Below are positions 51,306 through 60,334 of a stretch of 64,000 nt of DNA, one piece after another. The notes beneath the pieces are model-generated. The model was not told the DNA's origin and did not search any database. It was given only the letters and a program-made list of their open reading frames with translations. Both the position numbers and the translations under genes were made by a program. Within the stretch, counting starts at the first letter, position 1; every line of letters begins with the position of its first letter. Source of the stretch: Bacteroidota bacterium (GTDB taxonomy: Bacteria; Bacteroidota; Bacteroidia; Chitinophagales; Saprospiraceae); the NCBI GenBank assembly GCA_018222965.1, contig JAAEZH010000020.1, forward strand, positions 33,323-97,322, in the 5' to 3' direction.

Positions 51306-51909
51306 TTCCCGTGTCTTTGGCCTCCCACAAATAGCGGCAGGCATAGGTTCTGTATGGCCGCCAATCTTCGGCAATTTCTATCATAGCCGCTATTCGCGCT
51401 TTTCCTTTTTCAGGCAGTCCCCACCATTTTTCCATGGCTGATTGAATACCCATATCGCCGGTTGGGAAAATATCTGGCCGTCCGAGGGTAAACATGAGGA
51501 TCATTCGGGCAGTCCATGTTCCAACGCCTTTTATTTGGGTAAGGTGTTCTACTATTTCTTCATCCGACCAGGCGGCCCAATCTGCATGCACGAGATTTTC
51601 CTCATCAAATCGCGCTGCGATATTTCGAAGATAACCAGATTTCTGTCTGGATACACCAGCAGAACGCAAGGTTTCATCATCCATTTTTCGAAGTAAATTC
51701 GGATCTGGGAACTCCCTGGGAAATAATTTTACAAATCTACTGTGAATCGTACTCGCGGCTTTCGCCGAAAGCTGTTGCGATAAAATCGAAATTAAGAGAT
51801 TCTCATAAAGGGCTGCAGGCTGCGGCTCGATTTCGGGAAATTCCAATAAATCAACCATCTTCCCCAACACAGGGTCCTTTCTAAAGTGTTGTATGGCAGC
51901 TATTTGCAT
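51295..51909 (-). CDS. DNA-3-methyladenine glycosylase II-like HhH-GPD protein
   Basis: A 204-residue helix-hairpin-helix DNA glycosylase that removes alkylated bases. The hairpin motif and catalytic Asp are in [37 protein letters not shown] (Asp in TGDMG), and [25 protein letters not shown] is the typical N-terminal helix pair. It lacks the N-terminal domain of E. coli AlkA and the iron-sulfur Cys cluster of EndoIII, so a yeast Mag1-like short form. It contains one exact 13-mer copy. It has no operon partner. Confidence 0.91.
   Translation of the reverse strand: MQIAAIQHFRKDPVLGKMVDLLEFPEIEPQPAALYENLLISILSQQLSAKAASTIHSRFVKLFPREFPDPNLLRKMDDETLRSAGVSRQKSGYLRNIAARFDEENLVHADWAAWSDEEIVEHLTQIKGVGTWTARMILMFTLGRPDIFPTGDMGIQSAMEKWWGLPEKGKARIAAMIEIAEDWRPYRTYACRYLWEAKDTGIIL
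51757..51769 (+). repeat. Iterated 13-mer GGCTTTCGCCGAA, copy 8
   Basis: Exact copy in the glycosylase gene; the gene reads its complement as Ser-Ala-Lys-Ala. Confidence 0.8.
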
Positions 51910-52134
51910 GTTTTTGTTACAATAATTTAGTGGTTTATGCTCAAAACACCTAAATTGAGAATACTTTTTCCTTTCCCCCTCCTCCCCAAAAATTGAATGT
52001 AGACATTTTGATTTTCTGTTTCATCAGATATTAAACTTTGTATTCATTTTACTATTTATACCTGTAGGTAAACCAGAAAAGTATCCTGCTTATTCATATG
52101 CCCACAGTTGTAATTTTTACAGTCTAACCCTTTA

Positions 52135-53826
52135 ATGCGCATGCAGTTCAGAAATATACTCGTATTGCTTTTTCTTCTTTTATCGACATTCGGCCTAAGC
52201 CAAATTTCCTTAAATATGAATTTGCTCGACCGCTGGGATGATGATTCATTGCCCCTTCGTTATGGTGCTGCTTACAGCGATATTTGGGGATATGTCGATC
52301 CCTCCGGAAATGAATATGCTCTGGTAGCCACGATACAAGGTATTCATATTTTTGATGTAAGTAATAATGACGGGATGGGAACCGCTTACCCGGTATTGAT
52401 TGACTTTATCCAGGGAGGAAGCAATAGTTTGTGGCGGGATATTAAGACATATCAAAATTATGCTTATGCCGTTGCTGATGAAGGAGGCGAAGGCTTATTG
52501 GTTATTGATCTGTCAAACCTCCCGGCTTCAGCAAGTCTTGCCGCCCAGGTCCAAACTTCTTTTACCCGATCTCATAATATTTTCATCGACGAAGCGGCTG
52601 CAAGACTTTATGCCGTCGGCACCAACACGCACAGCCAGGGCATTATTGTAATGGACCTTAGCAACCCAGCTAACCCAGTGGAAATCAGCGATGTAAATCT
52701 ACCGGCCGGATATGTGCATGATGTATTTGTGCGTGGTGATACCGCTTATTGCTCCCACGGTTCTGACGGACTGTATGTCTATGATTATTCCGTAGCGACT
52801 TCTCCGACCTTATTAGGATCACTTACCTCCTACCCCGAATCGGGTTACAATCACAGTTCCTGGTTAAATGCAGATGGCACTCAATTGGTCTTTGCCGATG
52901 AAACACATGGGAAAGCACTAAAAATTGCAGATGTAAGCAATCTTGGAGCCATCTCCGTTAGTACCAGCAACTTGTTTGAATCCACTCTTGAAGCGCCGGC
53001 CGCTACAAATAGCATTGCCCACAACCCCTTCATAAAAGGAGATTCCGTTTATATTTCTTACTACCACGATGGAGTGCAGGTTTTTAATATTGAAGACCCG
53101 GATAATGTATTCAATGTAGCCTATTTCGATACAGAACCAAACAATACAAATTACGCCGGTTTTGAAGGATGTTGGGGTGTTTATCCTTTCCTTCCTTCTG
53201 GAAATATTATCGCTTCTGACCAGTTACGAGGACTCTTTGTCTTAGAAGTAACATCCTCATCTGTACCGGTAGAACTAACTGATTTACAAGGACATACAGA
53301 CAATTCTGACAATATTCTTCATTGGCAAACAGCTACGGAATCAAATACCGCTTATTTTGAAATCCAGCGCAGTCAGGATGGAGAAACCTTCGAATCTATT
53401 GGAAAAGTTCAAGCAGCCGGAGAGTCTAATATTCGGAAGGACTACCAATTTACAGATGAAAATCCCTTTATGGGAAACAACTATTATCGGTTGAAAATAA
53501 TGGACCTGGACGGAAGTTTTGAATACACCCAATTGGTACATTTACTCCAAAGAGCATATACCGGCGACGTTATTCGATTGTACCCAAACATAATCTCAGG
53601 TGCCCGGCAAGTAGTCCTTGATCACGATATTGCTCCCGATCAAAAAACTAAACTTAAAATCCGGCTACTAAATTCCAACGGACAGCCAATTTTCGGCAGC
53701 ATCTCATTTAGCGATCTTGGTCAAAGCCTATATCTGAATATCCCGGACCTTTCCAGTGGAATTTACTTTCTGGAAATCAAAGGGCCCCAAACGGCAAGTA
53801 TTCAAAGAATTACAGTAAGTAAATAG
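52135..53826 (+). CDS. Choice-of-anchor B family protein with LVIVD-type repeats and T9SS sorting domain
   Basis: A 563-residue secreted protein with signal peptide (ILVLLFLLLSTFGLSQ). The main part (about 30-380) is a propeller-like repeat region: DIWGYVDPSGNEYALVATIQGIHIFDVSN, SHNIFIDEAAARLYAVG, GIIVMDLSNPANPVEI, YAGFEGCWGVYPFLPSGNIIASD. This matches the choice-of-anchor B family. Residues about 385-470 are a beta domain (ILHWQTATESNTAYFEIQRSQDG) found before T9SS signals, and the C-terminus is a type A T9SS domain (IRLYPNIISGAR ... LSSGIYFLEIKG). No catalytic residues are evident; cell-surface function unknown. The 225 bp upstream contain nothing clear. Confidence 0.88.
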   Translation: MRMQFRNILVLLFLLLSTFGLSQISLNMNLLDRWDDDSLPLRYGAAYSDIWGYVDPSGNEYALVATIQGIHIFDVSNNDGMGTAYPVLIDFIQGGSNSLWRDIKTYQNYAYAVADEGGEGLLVIDLSNLPASASLAAQVQTSFTRSHNIFIDEAAARLYAVGTNTHSQGIIVMDLSNPANPVEISDVNLPAGYVHDVFVRGDTAYCSHGSDGLYVYDYSVATSPTLLGSLTSYPESGYNHSSWLNADGTQLVFADETHGKALKIADVSNLGAISVSTSNLFESTLEAPAATNSIAHNPFIKGDSVYISYYHDGVQVFNIEDPDNVFNVAYFDTEPNNTNYAGFEGCWGVYPFLPSGNIIASDQLRGLFVLEVTSSSVPVELTDLQGHTDNSDNILHWQTATESNTAYFEIQRSQDGETFESIGKVQAAGESNIRKDYQFTDENPFMGNNYYRLKIMDLDGSFEYTQLVHLLQRAYTGDVIRLYPNIISGARQVVLDHDIAPDQKTKLKIRLLNSNGQPIFGSISFSDLGQSLYLNIPDLSSGIYFLEIKGPQTASIQRITVSK

Positions 53827-53837
53827 CAAAATTCCGG

Positions 53838-54362
53838 TTACCAGATTTTCTGAAAAGACGGGTTGGTCATCCATTCAGACCATTTCTTATTGTAGGTATG
53901 AATTTTTTTCGTCTCCACCCCCATTGGCGTTACGATTGGATATCCTTTATTAACCCATTCAAAAATGCTTCCGTATAAATTGTAAACTTTGGAAAAGCCC
54001 ATCTTTCTCAACTTTTCGCCAATTTTTTCTGATCGATAGCCTACGGAGCAATACAAGACGACCGGCTTATCCCGATCCAGGTTTTCAACACTTGAAGATT
54101 CAAAATCCTTATACCCAACAAAAGTAGCCCCCGGAATATGACTTACCTCAAACTCCTCTCGTTCGCGGGTATCTAGTAAGATATAATTTTCTTTTGCTTT
54201 GTGCACTTCCTCGACTCCAATCAAGGGAACACTGAAACTCAGCAAGGATCCCAACTTTTCATCAAAAGAAGTTTCATTCAATTTAGGGCGATTTTCAGGA
54301 GCTTGTGCTTTACACCCCAAAAAAGGAATTATGCTAAATAATATAAGCAGGAATCTGTTCAT
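53838..54362 (-). CDS. Rhodanese-like domain lipoprotein
   Basis: A 174-residue protein with a lipoprotein signal (MNRFLLILFSIIPFLGC). The rhodanese fold follows: NYILLDTREREEFEVSHIPGATFVGY (N-terminal CH2A-like motif), the active-site Cys in VVLYCSVGYRSE, and VYNLYGSIFEWVNKGYPIV. The six-residue active-site loop CSVGYR suggests thiosulfate sulfurtransferase rather than Cdc25-like activity. It lies 10 bp downstream of mvaD on the same strand and is probably cotranscribed, although the functions do not obviously relate. It probably acts in the periplasm. Confidence 0.9.
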   Translation of the reverse strand: MNRFLLILFSIIPFLGCKAQAPENRPKLNETSFDEKLGSLLSFSVPLIGVEEVHKAKENYILLDTREREEFEVSHIPGATFVGYKDFESSSVENLDRDKPVVLYCSVGYRSEKIGEKLRKMGFSKVYNLYGSIFEWVNKGYPIVTPMGVETKKIHTYNKKWSEWMTNPSFQKIW

Positions 54363-54372
54363 TACTTTTCGT

Positions 54373-55461
54373 TTACAATTCTTCTGGTCCTTCTCCTACC
54401 CAATCAGGTAGCCAGGCATCTTCCTCACAAAGAGGAACCAGTTCTTCTTCTATAAACGGACGAATCGCATGAATCGCATCTTCCGGATATAAAACATGCA
54501 AATTTGGTCCGGCATCCAGACTAAAATATACCGGATGTCCGGTATCCTCCCGAAATGCCCGAAGCCGGTTAATCATTTCGAGGGTATTCGGTTGCATTAG
54601 AATATACGATGGATTTGAGGTCATCATCAGGGCATGCAAACTCAATGCCTCGTTTTCCGTAATTCGTCCAAATGTTTCCAAATCGCCTTGCCGTAATGCC
54701 GGGAGTAATTCATGCAAACGCTGGTTGGCTTGCTGATAGCGAGGAGCTGCAAATGGATTTTGTTCCATCAAGCCGTGGCCGGCTCGACTGGATACGCTCT
54801 TTTCGGATTTACTCACGATAAGAATATCATCGTGAAATGTTTTGAATAATGGATGTACATGATCTTCCATGGGAATGGCAACCGTATCATCACTTCCTTC
54901 CACTTCTCCAAATTTTCCCCAAAGAGCCATCGTTCCGTAAACAGAACGGCAGGCACTTCCCGATCCCAACCTGGCTACATAAGAAGCTTTCCGGTCAAAT
55001 GCTTCATCATCGGAAAGCGTACCAAAAAGTTTATCCTCTATTGAACAAAGGCAAAGTGCCAATGCTGACATGCTTGAAGCCGATGATGCAATTCCTGAAG
55101 AATGGGGAAAAGAATTTCCAGACCGAATGGTCAGATCCATTTGATTCAGGAAAGGAAAAATATCCAAAATGCTCTCCAGGAATTTTTTCTGCTTTTCGCC
55201 AAATTCCGGCTTGGGTTCACCGTGAAAGAAAAATTCCAGAGAAACCCCATGTCCAGCTTCCTCCCTTTGTTTATATTCTATCTGGGTTTGAGTTACTGCA
55301 GAATTTAGCGTAAAACTAATGGAAGGGTTTTGCGGCAATTGCCTGCCGTGTTTTCCCCAATATTTTATTATTGCCAAATTCGACGGACTCTGCCAGGTGA
55401 ATTTTCCAGGTTCCAGAGCACTGGACTCCAGAATGAGTTTAGGATTTTTGTAGTCTTGCAT
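54373..55461 (-). CDS. mvaD: Diphosphomevalonate decarboxylase
   Basis: A 362-residue GHMP-family enzyme converting diphosphomevalonate to isopentenyl diphosphate with ATP. Motifs: WQSPSNLAIIKYWGKH near the start, SGNSFPHSSGIASSASSMSALAL (the GHMP phosphate loop), SRAGHGLMEQNPF and SLDAGPNLHVLY (the latter carries the catalytic Asp). The start is MQDYKNPK, because a TACTTTTG promoter box ends 4 nt before this ATG; the in-frame ATG eight codons upstream lies upstream of that box. So the mRNA is probably leaderless. Its presence shows a mevalonate route to isoprenoids, which occurs in some Bacteroidota. Confidence 0.94.
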   Translation of the reverse strand: MQDYKNPKLILESSALEPGKFTWQSPSNLAIIKYWGKHGRQLPQNPSISFTLNSAVTQTQIEYKQREEAGHGVSLEFFFHGEPKPEFGEKQKKFLESILDIFPFLNQMDLTIRSGNSFPHSSGIASSASSMSALALCLCSIEDKLFGTLSDDEAFDRKASYVARLGSGSACRSVYGTMALWGKFGEVEGSDDTVAIPMEDHVHPLFKTFHDDILIVSKSEKSVSSRAGHGLMEQNPFAAPRYQQANQRLHELLPALRQGDLETFGRITENEALSLHALMMTSNPSYILMQPNTLEMINRLRAFREDTGHPVYFSLDAGPNLHVLYPEDAIHAIRPFIEEELVPLCEEDAWLPDWVGEGPEEL

Positions 55462-55465
55462 GGTA

Positions 55466-55473
55466 CAAAAGTA
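55466..55473 (-). promoter_or_regulatory. -7 box (TACTTTTG) of mvaD, leaderless
   Basis: TACTTTTG ends exactly 4 nt before the chosen ATG of mvaD, the same spacing as at tsaB. It falls inside the longer reading frame, which argues against the upstream start. Confidence 0.55.
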
Positions 55474-55532
55474 AGGGATCGGCAAAACATATTACCGACC
55501 CCCTTTATTTACTTGATAATCAATTAGTTAAA

Positions 55533-57860
55533 TTAATTTTCGGCTTCTTCTGCCCTTTTTGCGCGTTGCATTGGGTTCTCCCCTCCTCTCCAACTGCGTT
55601 GTTTAAACAATTCAAAGCGATTTGGATTGGCTTTCGGGGGAAAATGATTATTCCCGGTATCAATATCTGCTGTTTCGTAAAATGGATCTACCACAAATGA
55701 TACAGCTTCTTTCTTAGTAACAAATACTTTCGTAACCTGTTGATCCCCAAAGCGCCAAATTTCTGCCGGGATACGAAATACCTCTGAGGAACCATCTGCG
55801 TAATTAAAAGCCACAATAATTGGCATTACCAATCCACCCACATTTTCAAAGGTAAGCTCATAATAATTATTACCAGATTCCAGTACTGCACGTTCCTCAT
55901 CCGATAAACTCTCCATATATTCTTCGTACTCTTTCCGATCTATAGCATCCACTTCCAGTGGATCATATTCCGTATAAAAATCTCTGAGGCTGGTATCGAT
56001 CTCATCCTGGGTTTTTTCAATCACTTCTTTGTTTCGGATTGAACTGATTCCATTCGGTGGAATTTGATCCCGGGTTTCGGCCATGATCGGATTTTCTACT
56101 TCAGGATTTCCTGTTGCCGGTTGATACCACTTAACTTCTTTCAACGCAATATCTACATGATCGTTGGTATAGAACCAGCCTCTCCAAAACCAATCCAGAT
56201 CTACACCGGATGCATCCTCCATGGTCCTGAATAAATCTGCAGGAGATGGGTGTTTAAACATCCATCTATTAGAATACTCTTTAAATGCATAATCAAAAAG
56301 TTCCCGCCCCAATATGGTTTCCCGCAAGATATTTAATGCTGTTGCCGGCTTACCGTATGCATTATTTCCAAACTGAAAAATGCTTTCGGAGTTTGTCATA
56401 ATTGGAACTATCCGGCTTTTATCACCGCCCATATAATCTACGATTTTATGGGCAGGGCCACGTCTGGATGGATAGTCTCTTTCCCATTCCTGTTCGGTCA
56501 AAAACTGCAGGAAAGAATTTAAGCCTTCATCCATCCATGTCCATTGACGCTCATCTGAATTGACAATCATTGGGAAATAATTATGCCCAACTTCATGGAT
56601 TATTACAGAGATCATCCCATACTTAGTTCGCTCAGAATAAGTTCCATCTGCTTCCGGGCGACCGCCATTAAAGCAGATCATAGGATATTCCATCCCAATT
56701 CTATTTGCATGGATAGACCAGGCAACTGGATATGGATAATCAAAGGTGTAATGAGAATACCACTTTAAGGTATGAGCAATGACTTTCGTCGAATATCTTT
56801 CCCATAATGGGTTGCCTTCTTTCGGATACATAGACATGGCCATTACCACTTTATCACTCATCTGCACAGCCATGGCATCCCAGATAAACTTACGAGAAGA
56901 TGCGAAGCCAAAATCTCTTACATTCTCAGCCTTAAAGTGCCAGGTCTTTTTATCAGAACTCTTGTCCTTTTCATTCTCCCTTGCCTCCTCTTCTGTTACA
57001 ATAACAACTGGTTCATCAAAGGACTCCCGCGCTTGATCCATACGCTTCATTTCAGCTTTTGTCAATACATCCTTCTCATTCTGCAGGACACCTGTTGCTG
57101 AAACATAATGATCTTCCGGCACTGTAATCTTGACATCATAATCCCCAAAGGTCAGCGTAAACTCCCCTCTTCCCAAAAATTGTTTATTCTGCCAGCCTTC
57201 ATCATCAATATAAACGGCCATCCGCGGGAAAAACTGAGCAATGGTATAGAGGTAGTTATCCTCATCTTCAAAGTATTCATAACCCGAACGTCCTCCTATT
57301 TTCATTCGATCATTGATATTATACCACCACTTGATACTAAAGGTGAAACTTTCTCCTGGTTCTAAGACGTTGGGAAGATCAATGCGCATCATCGTTTTCA
57401 CGATAGAATGTGCCAGTGGCTTCCCCGAAGCATCTTTCACGTAGTCAATTTTAAAACCTCCATCAAACCAGGGTTCCAATCGATTCAATTCACGCAGAGT
57501 AACATCATCATCCAGTTCAGATTGACTGACTTTATAGCTATCACTATCCAGAGCCCTTCTGTTTTGGTCCAATTGAACCCACAAATAAGTCAACGGATCT
57601 GGTGAATTATTGTGGTAACTAATAGTCTCTTCACCGTATATCCGCTGATTCTCATCATCCAGTTCAATCTCCATTACGTAATCTGCCTTCTGCTGCCAGT
57701 ATTTATGACCAGGAGCACCCGATGCAGAACGATATACATTAGGAGTTGGCAACTTATCGTAGAGCTGCCGAAACTTGTTGGTGTTTTCGTTTTCTTGTTG
57801 AGACCATCCCGGCATAGCTAAAAAGGACAACCCAAACACCCAAAGCAAGGCTTTTTTCAT
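55533..57860 (-). CDS. M1 family metallopeptidase (aminopeptidase N-like)
   Basis: A 775-residue secreted zinc peptidase with a signal peptide (MKKALLWVFGLSFLAMPGWSQ). The zinc site is SVIIHEVGHNYFPMIVNSDERQWTWMDEGLNSF (HEVGH and the downstream Glu in DEGLN), and the exopeptidase loop is RIGMEYPMICFNGG, a GAMEN-like GMEYP variant. The N-terminal domain contains SYHNNSPDPLTYLWVQLDQN, typical for the family. The C-terminal part is glutamate-rich and ends RAKRAEEAEN. It probably acts as an aminopeptidase in the periplasm or at the cell surface. Single gene. Confidence 0.94.
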   Translation of the reverse strand: MKKALLWVFGLSFLAMPGWSQQENENTNKFRQLYDKLPTPNVYRSASGAPGHKYWQQKADYVMEIELDDENQRIYGEETISYHNNSPDPLTYLWVQLDQNRRALDSDSYKVSQSELDDDVTLRELNRLEPWFDGGFKIDYVKDASGKPLAHSIVKTMMRIDLPNVLEPGESFTFSIKWWYNINDRMKIGGRSGYEYFEDEDNYLYTIAQFFPRMAVYIDDEGWQNKQFLGRGEFTLTFGDYDVKITVPEDHYVSATGVLQNEKDVLTKAEMKRMDQARESFDEPVVIVTEEEARENEKDKSSDKKTWHFKAENVRDFGFASSRKFIWDAMAVQMSDKVVMAMSMYPKEGNPLWERYSTKVIAHTLKWYSHYTFDYPYPVAWSIHANRIGMEYPMICFNGGRPEADGTYSERTKYGMISVIIHEVGHNYFPMIVNSDERQWTWMDEGLNSFLQFLTEQEWERDYPSRRGPAHKIVDYMGGDKSRIVPIMTNSESIFQFGNNAYGKPATALNILRETILGRELFDYAFKEYSNRWMFKHPSPADLFRTMEDASGVDLDWFWRGWFYTNDHVDIALKEVKWYQPATGNPEVENPIMAETRDQIPPNGISSIRNKEVIEKTQDEIDTSLRDFYTEYDPLEVDAIDRKEYEEYMESLSDEERAVLESGNNYYELTFENVGGLVMPIIVAFNYADGSSEVFRIPAEIWRFGDQQVTKVFVTKKEAVSFVVDPFYETADIDTGNNHFPPKANPNRFELFKQRSWRGGENPMQRAKRAEEAEN

Positions 57861-57965
57861 ACTATATTCTATTTTTAATTGAGCTCCTAAAATAAGGATA
57901 TACAGCTAAACCCCACATGCAATTAGGATAAGCTGTTGCTATTAATGCAAATGGTTAGACAAAGA

Positions 57966-57983
57966 ATGTTCCACGTGGAACAT
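57966..57983. other. parS-type palindrome 1 (ParB-binding site)
   Basis: ATGTTCCACGTGGAACAT is a perfect 18-bp palindrome containing TGTTCCACGTGGAACA, which matches the conserved bacterial parS consensus (TGTTtCACGTGaAACA type). It lies in the gap between thrC and the M1 peptidase gene. parS sites cluster near chromosome origins. ParB binding is inferred from the sequence. Confidence 0.8.
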
Positions 57984-58022
57984 ATCACCCCCGAAAACAA
58001 TCTCGTCCCCTTTACAAACAAC

Positions 58023-58060
58023 AAAAAAGCCCAATGGTTACATATACCATCGGGCCTTTA
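58023..58060 (-). terminator. Terminator of the thr operon
   Basis: Downstream of the thrC stop on the minus strand, AAAGGCCCGATGGT pairs with ACCATTGGGCTT (one bulge), followed by a TTTTTTG tract. Confidence 0.75.
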
Positions 58061-58066
58061 CATTTA

Positions 58067-59377
58067 TCAATTATACCTATCCAGCAAATACCTGGAGAAG
58101 GAATCATAGTCAGGAGGCATTAAATAAGCCACCTTTTCTTTATCTTTTATATCCATCAAAGACTTTGGCAAGGTAATATCCTCTCCTATTATTGACTCAA
58201 CATCATCTTTAAATTTGGCAGGATGTGCAGTTTCAAGGACCACACCAGTAGTATTCTTCCCTAAATCCGTCTGCCTAAATTGGTCCCAGGCCAACATACC
58301 AACAGCACCATGAGGGTCTAATAAATAACCATAACGATTATTAACCTCGCTTAATTTATGCTTGGTTTCACTATCCGAAAAGGAAAAACCAATCATATTG
58401 TCTCTAAAATTGTTCCACGTGGAACAAAACAAGTCTTCCAAACGCCGAAAATTAGATGGATTTCCTACATCCATAGCATTAGAGATAGTCCTAATAGATG
58501 GCCTGGGTTCATAAATGCCTTGATCTAAATACCGGGGAACAACATCATTTACATTGGTAGCAGCAATAAACCCAGTAATATCCAAACCCATTTTCTTAGC
58601 AAACAAGCCAGCCGTAAGGTTTCCAAAATTACCACTTGGAACCGAAAACCACACATCTCCTTCCCTGCTTTCAAGTTGCCGAAAAGCATCAAAGTAATAG
58701 AAACTCTGCGGAATCAAGCGGGCTATGTTGATACTATTAGCAGAACTAAGCCGCAATACATTTGTAAGATTGGGATCTAAAAAGGCTTTTTTAACCAAAT
58801 CCTGGCAATCATCAAAAGTACCTTTTACCTCTATTGCTGTAATATTCTTCCCGTGGGTAGTCAATTGCTTTTCCTGAAGGGGACTAACTTTCCCAGATGG
58901 ATAAAGAATACAAACTTCAATACCATCAACCCCCACAAAACCAGAAGCTACCGCTCCACCGGTATCACCAGAAGTAGCCACCAATATGACTAACTTTTCA
59001 TCTTCATGGCGATTAAAATAACCCATTAACTGAGCCATAAAACGAGCCCCAAAATCTTTGAATGCCAAACTGGGCCCGTGAAAAAGCTCTAATACATAGG
59101 TATCCTCACTCAATTTCACTACCGGCGCCGGGAAATTTATAGCAGCATTAATTATTCGACGAAGCTCCACATCAGGTATATAATCCTGAAACAAGGCTTT
59201 ACATACTGAATATCCAATATCCGGAAGGCTCATACCAGGTAAATCCTCAAAAAAGGAAACATCTAGAGTAGGAATATACTCAGGCATATACAAACCATTA
59301 TCAGGAGGAAGCCCTCTTAAAACCGCTTCCCCCAATTCCACAACCGGTGATTGCCCTCTGGTACTATACAACTTCAT
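58067..59377 (-). CDS. thrC: Threonine synthase
   Basis: A 436-residue PLP enzyme converting O-phosphohomoserine to threonine. The N-terminus MKLYSTRGQSPVVELGEAVLRGLPPDNGLYMPE and the PLP-lysine motif LSEDTYVLELFHGPSLAFKDFGARFMAQ are typical; LVATSGDTGGAVASGF binds the PLP phosphate. The length matches the longer, fungal/Bacteroidota-type class. It is third in the thr operon, 3 bp after thrB. A perfect parS palindrome lies inside the coding region at 58411-58426, read as Cys-Ser-Thr-Trp-Asn. Confidence 0.96.
   Translation of the reverse strand: MKLYSTRGQSPVVELGEAVLRGLPPDNGLYMPEYIPTLDVSFFEDLPGMSLPDIGYSVCKALFQDYIPDVELRRIINAAINFPAPVVKLSEDTYVLELFHGPSLAFKDFGARFMAQLMGYFNRHEDEKLVILVATSGDTGGAVASGFVGVDGIEVCILYPSGKVSPLQEKQLTTHGKNITAIEVKGTFDDCQDLVKKAFLDPNLTNVLRLSSANSINIARLIPQSFYYFDAFRQLESREGDVWFSVPSGNFGNLTAGLFAKKMGLDITGFIAATNVNDVVPRYLDQGIYEPRPSIRTISNAMDVGNPSNFRRLEDLFCSTWNNFRDNMIGFSFSDSETKHKLSEVNNRYGYLLDPHGAVGMLAWDQFRQTDLGKNTTGVVLETAHPAKFKDDVESIIGEDITLPKSLMDIKDKEKVAYLMPPDYDSFSRYLLDRYN
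58411..58426. other. parS-type palindrome 2, within thrC
   Basis: TGTTCCACGTGGAACA, perfect 16-bp palindrome, identical to the core of the site at 57966-57983 and 445 bp from it. Confidence 0.8.
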
Positions 59378-59380
59378 ACT

Positions 59381-60313
59381 CTAACATTTAACCGCTCCAT
59401 CCTGATTGACACCAGAATAAAATAAATCATACTCAATCCTATTATCTGAATAGATTTTAGCCATCCGCTCTCCTACCTCTTCAGCAATAAAACTATTCCC
59501 GCAAAGTGCAAATATGGTAGGACCGGCACCAGAAATACTACAGCCAATGGCACCAGCAGCCAATGCACTTTCCTGAATTTCATAAAAATGAGGAATCAAA
59601 TGAGCCCTTTGTGGTTCTACAACAATGTCTTTCATGGAACGGGAAATCAAATCAAGATCAGTACGGTAAAAACCAACAACAAATGAAGCCAAATTTGCAG
59701 CTTGCTTCACCATAGATTTTAGGGGAACAGTATCCTTTAATACAGCACGGGCATCCTTAGTCAAAACTTCAACATACGGATATACAGCCACTACATGCAA
59801 ACCGGGTGGACAAGGAAGACGCAGTACATCAACCGGATCATGAGACCTAACAAGAACTACCCCACCCAATAAACTTGGTGCAATATTATCAGCATGCAAA
59901 TCACCAGACGCAATTTTCTCCCCCTCTAATGCAAATGGAATTAAATCCATTTTCTCAAGCGGACGACGCAACAATTCATTCACTGCCATAACTCCGGCAA
60001 CGGCACTTGCTGCAGATGAACCCAACCCACTACCAAAAGGCATTTTCTTATGCAACTCAAACTCAAAACCCAACTTTGGGTCTCCCAAATGATCGAGTAA
60101 TGCCAATGCAGATCTACCCGCTGTATTTAAAGTAGGATCTAAGGGTAATTTTCCTTTTGCCCCAAATATTCCGGTAATTCGTATTCCGGGAGTATCCGAA
60201 AATCGAGCGATCAGTTCATCCCCAGGTGCATCAAGGGCTAAACCCAAGGTATCGAACCCACATCCCAGATTAGACAGACTGGCAGGAGCAAAAATTTTAA
60301 TCCCAGCACTCAT
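59381..60313 (-). CDS. thrB: Homoserine kinase
   Basis: A 310-residue GHMP kinase that phosphorylates homoserine. Family motifs are KIFAPASLSNLGCGFDTLGLAL, the phosphate loop KKMPFGSGLGSSAASAVAGVMAVNEL and the C-terminal AIGCSISGAGPTIFALC. It is the second gene in thrA-thrB-thrC, 21 bp after thrA and 3 bp before thrC, so expression is coordinated and the three make threonine from aspartate semialdehyde. No unusual features. Confidence 0.96.
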   Translation of the reverse strand: MSAGIKIFAPASLSNLGCGFDTLGLALDAPGDELIARFSDTPGIRITGIFGAKGKLPLDPTLNTAGRSALALLDHLGDPKLGFEFELHKKMPFGSGLGSSAASAVAGVMAVNELLRRPLEKMDLIPFALEGEKIASGDLHADNIAPSLLGGVVLVRSHDPVDVLRLPCPPGLHVVAVYPYVEVLTKDARAVLKDTVPLKSMVKQAANLASFVVGFYRTDLDLISRSMKDIVVEPQRAHLIPHFYEIQESALAAGAIGCSISGAGPTIFALCGNSFIAEEVGERMAKIYSDNRIEYDLFYSGVNQDGAVKC

Positions 60314-60334
60314 AACTACTTGTTAATCAATGTT

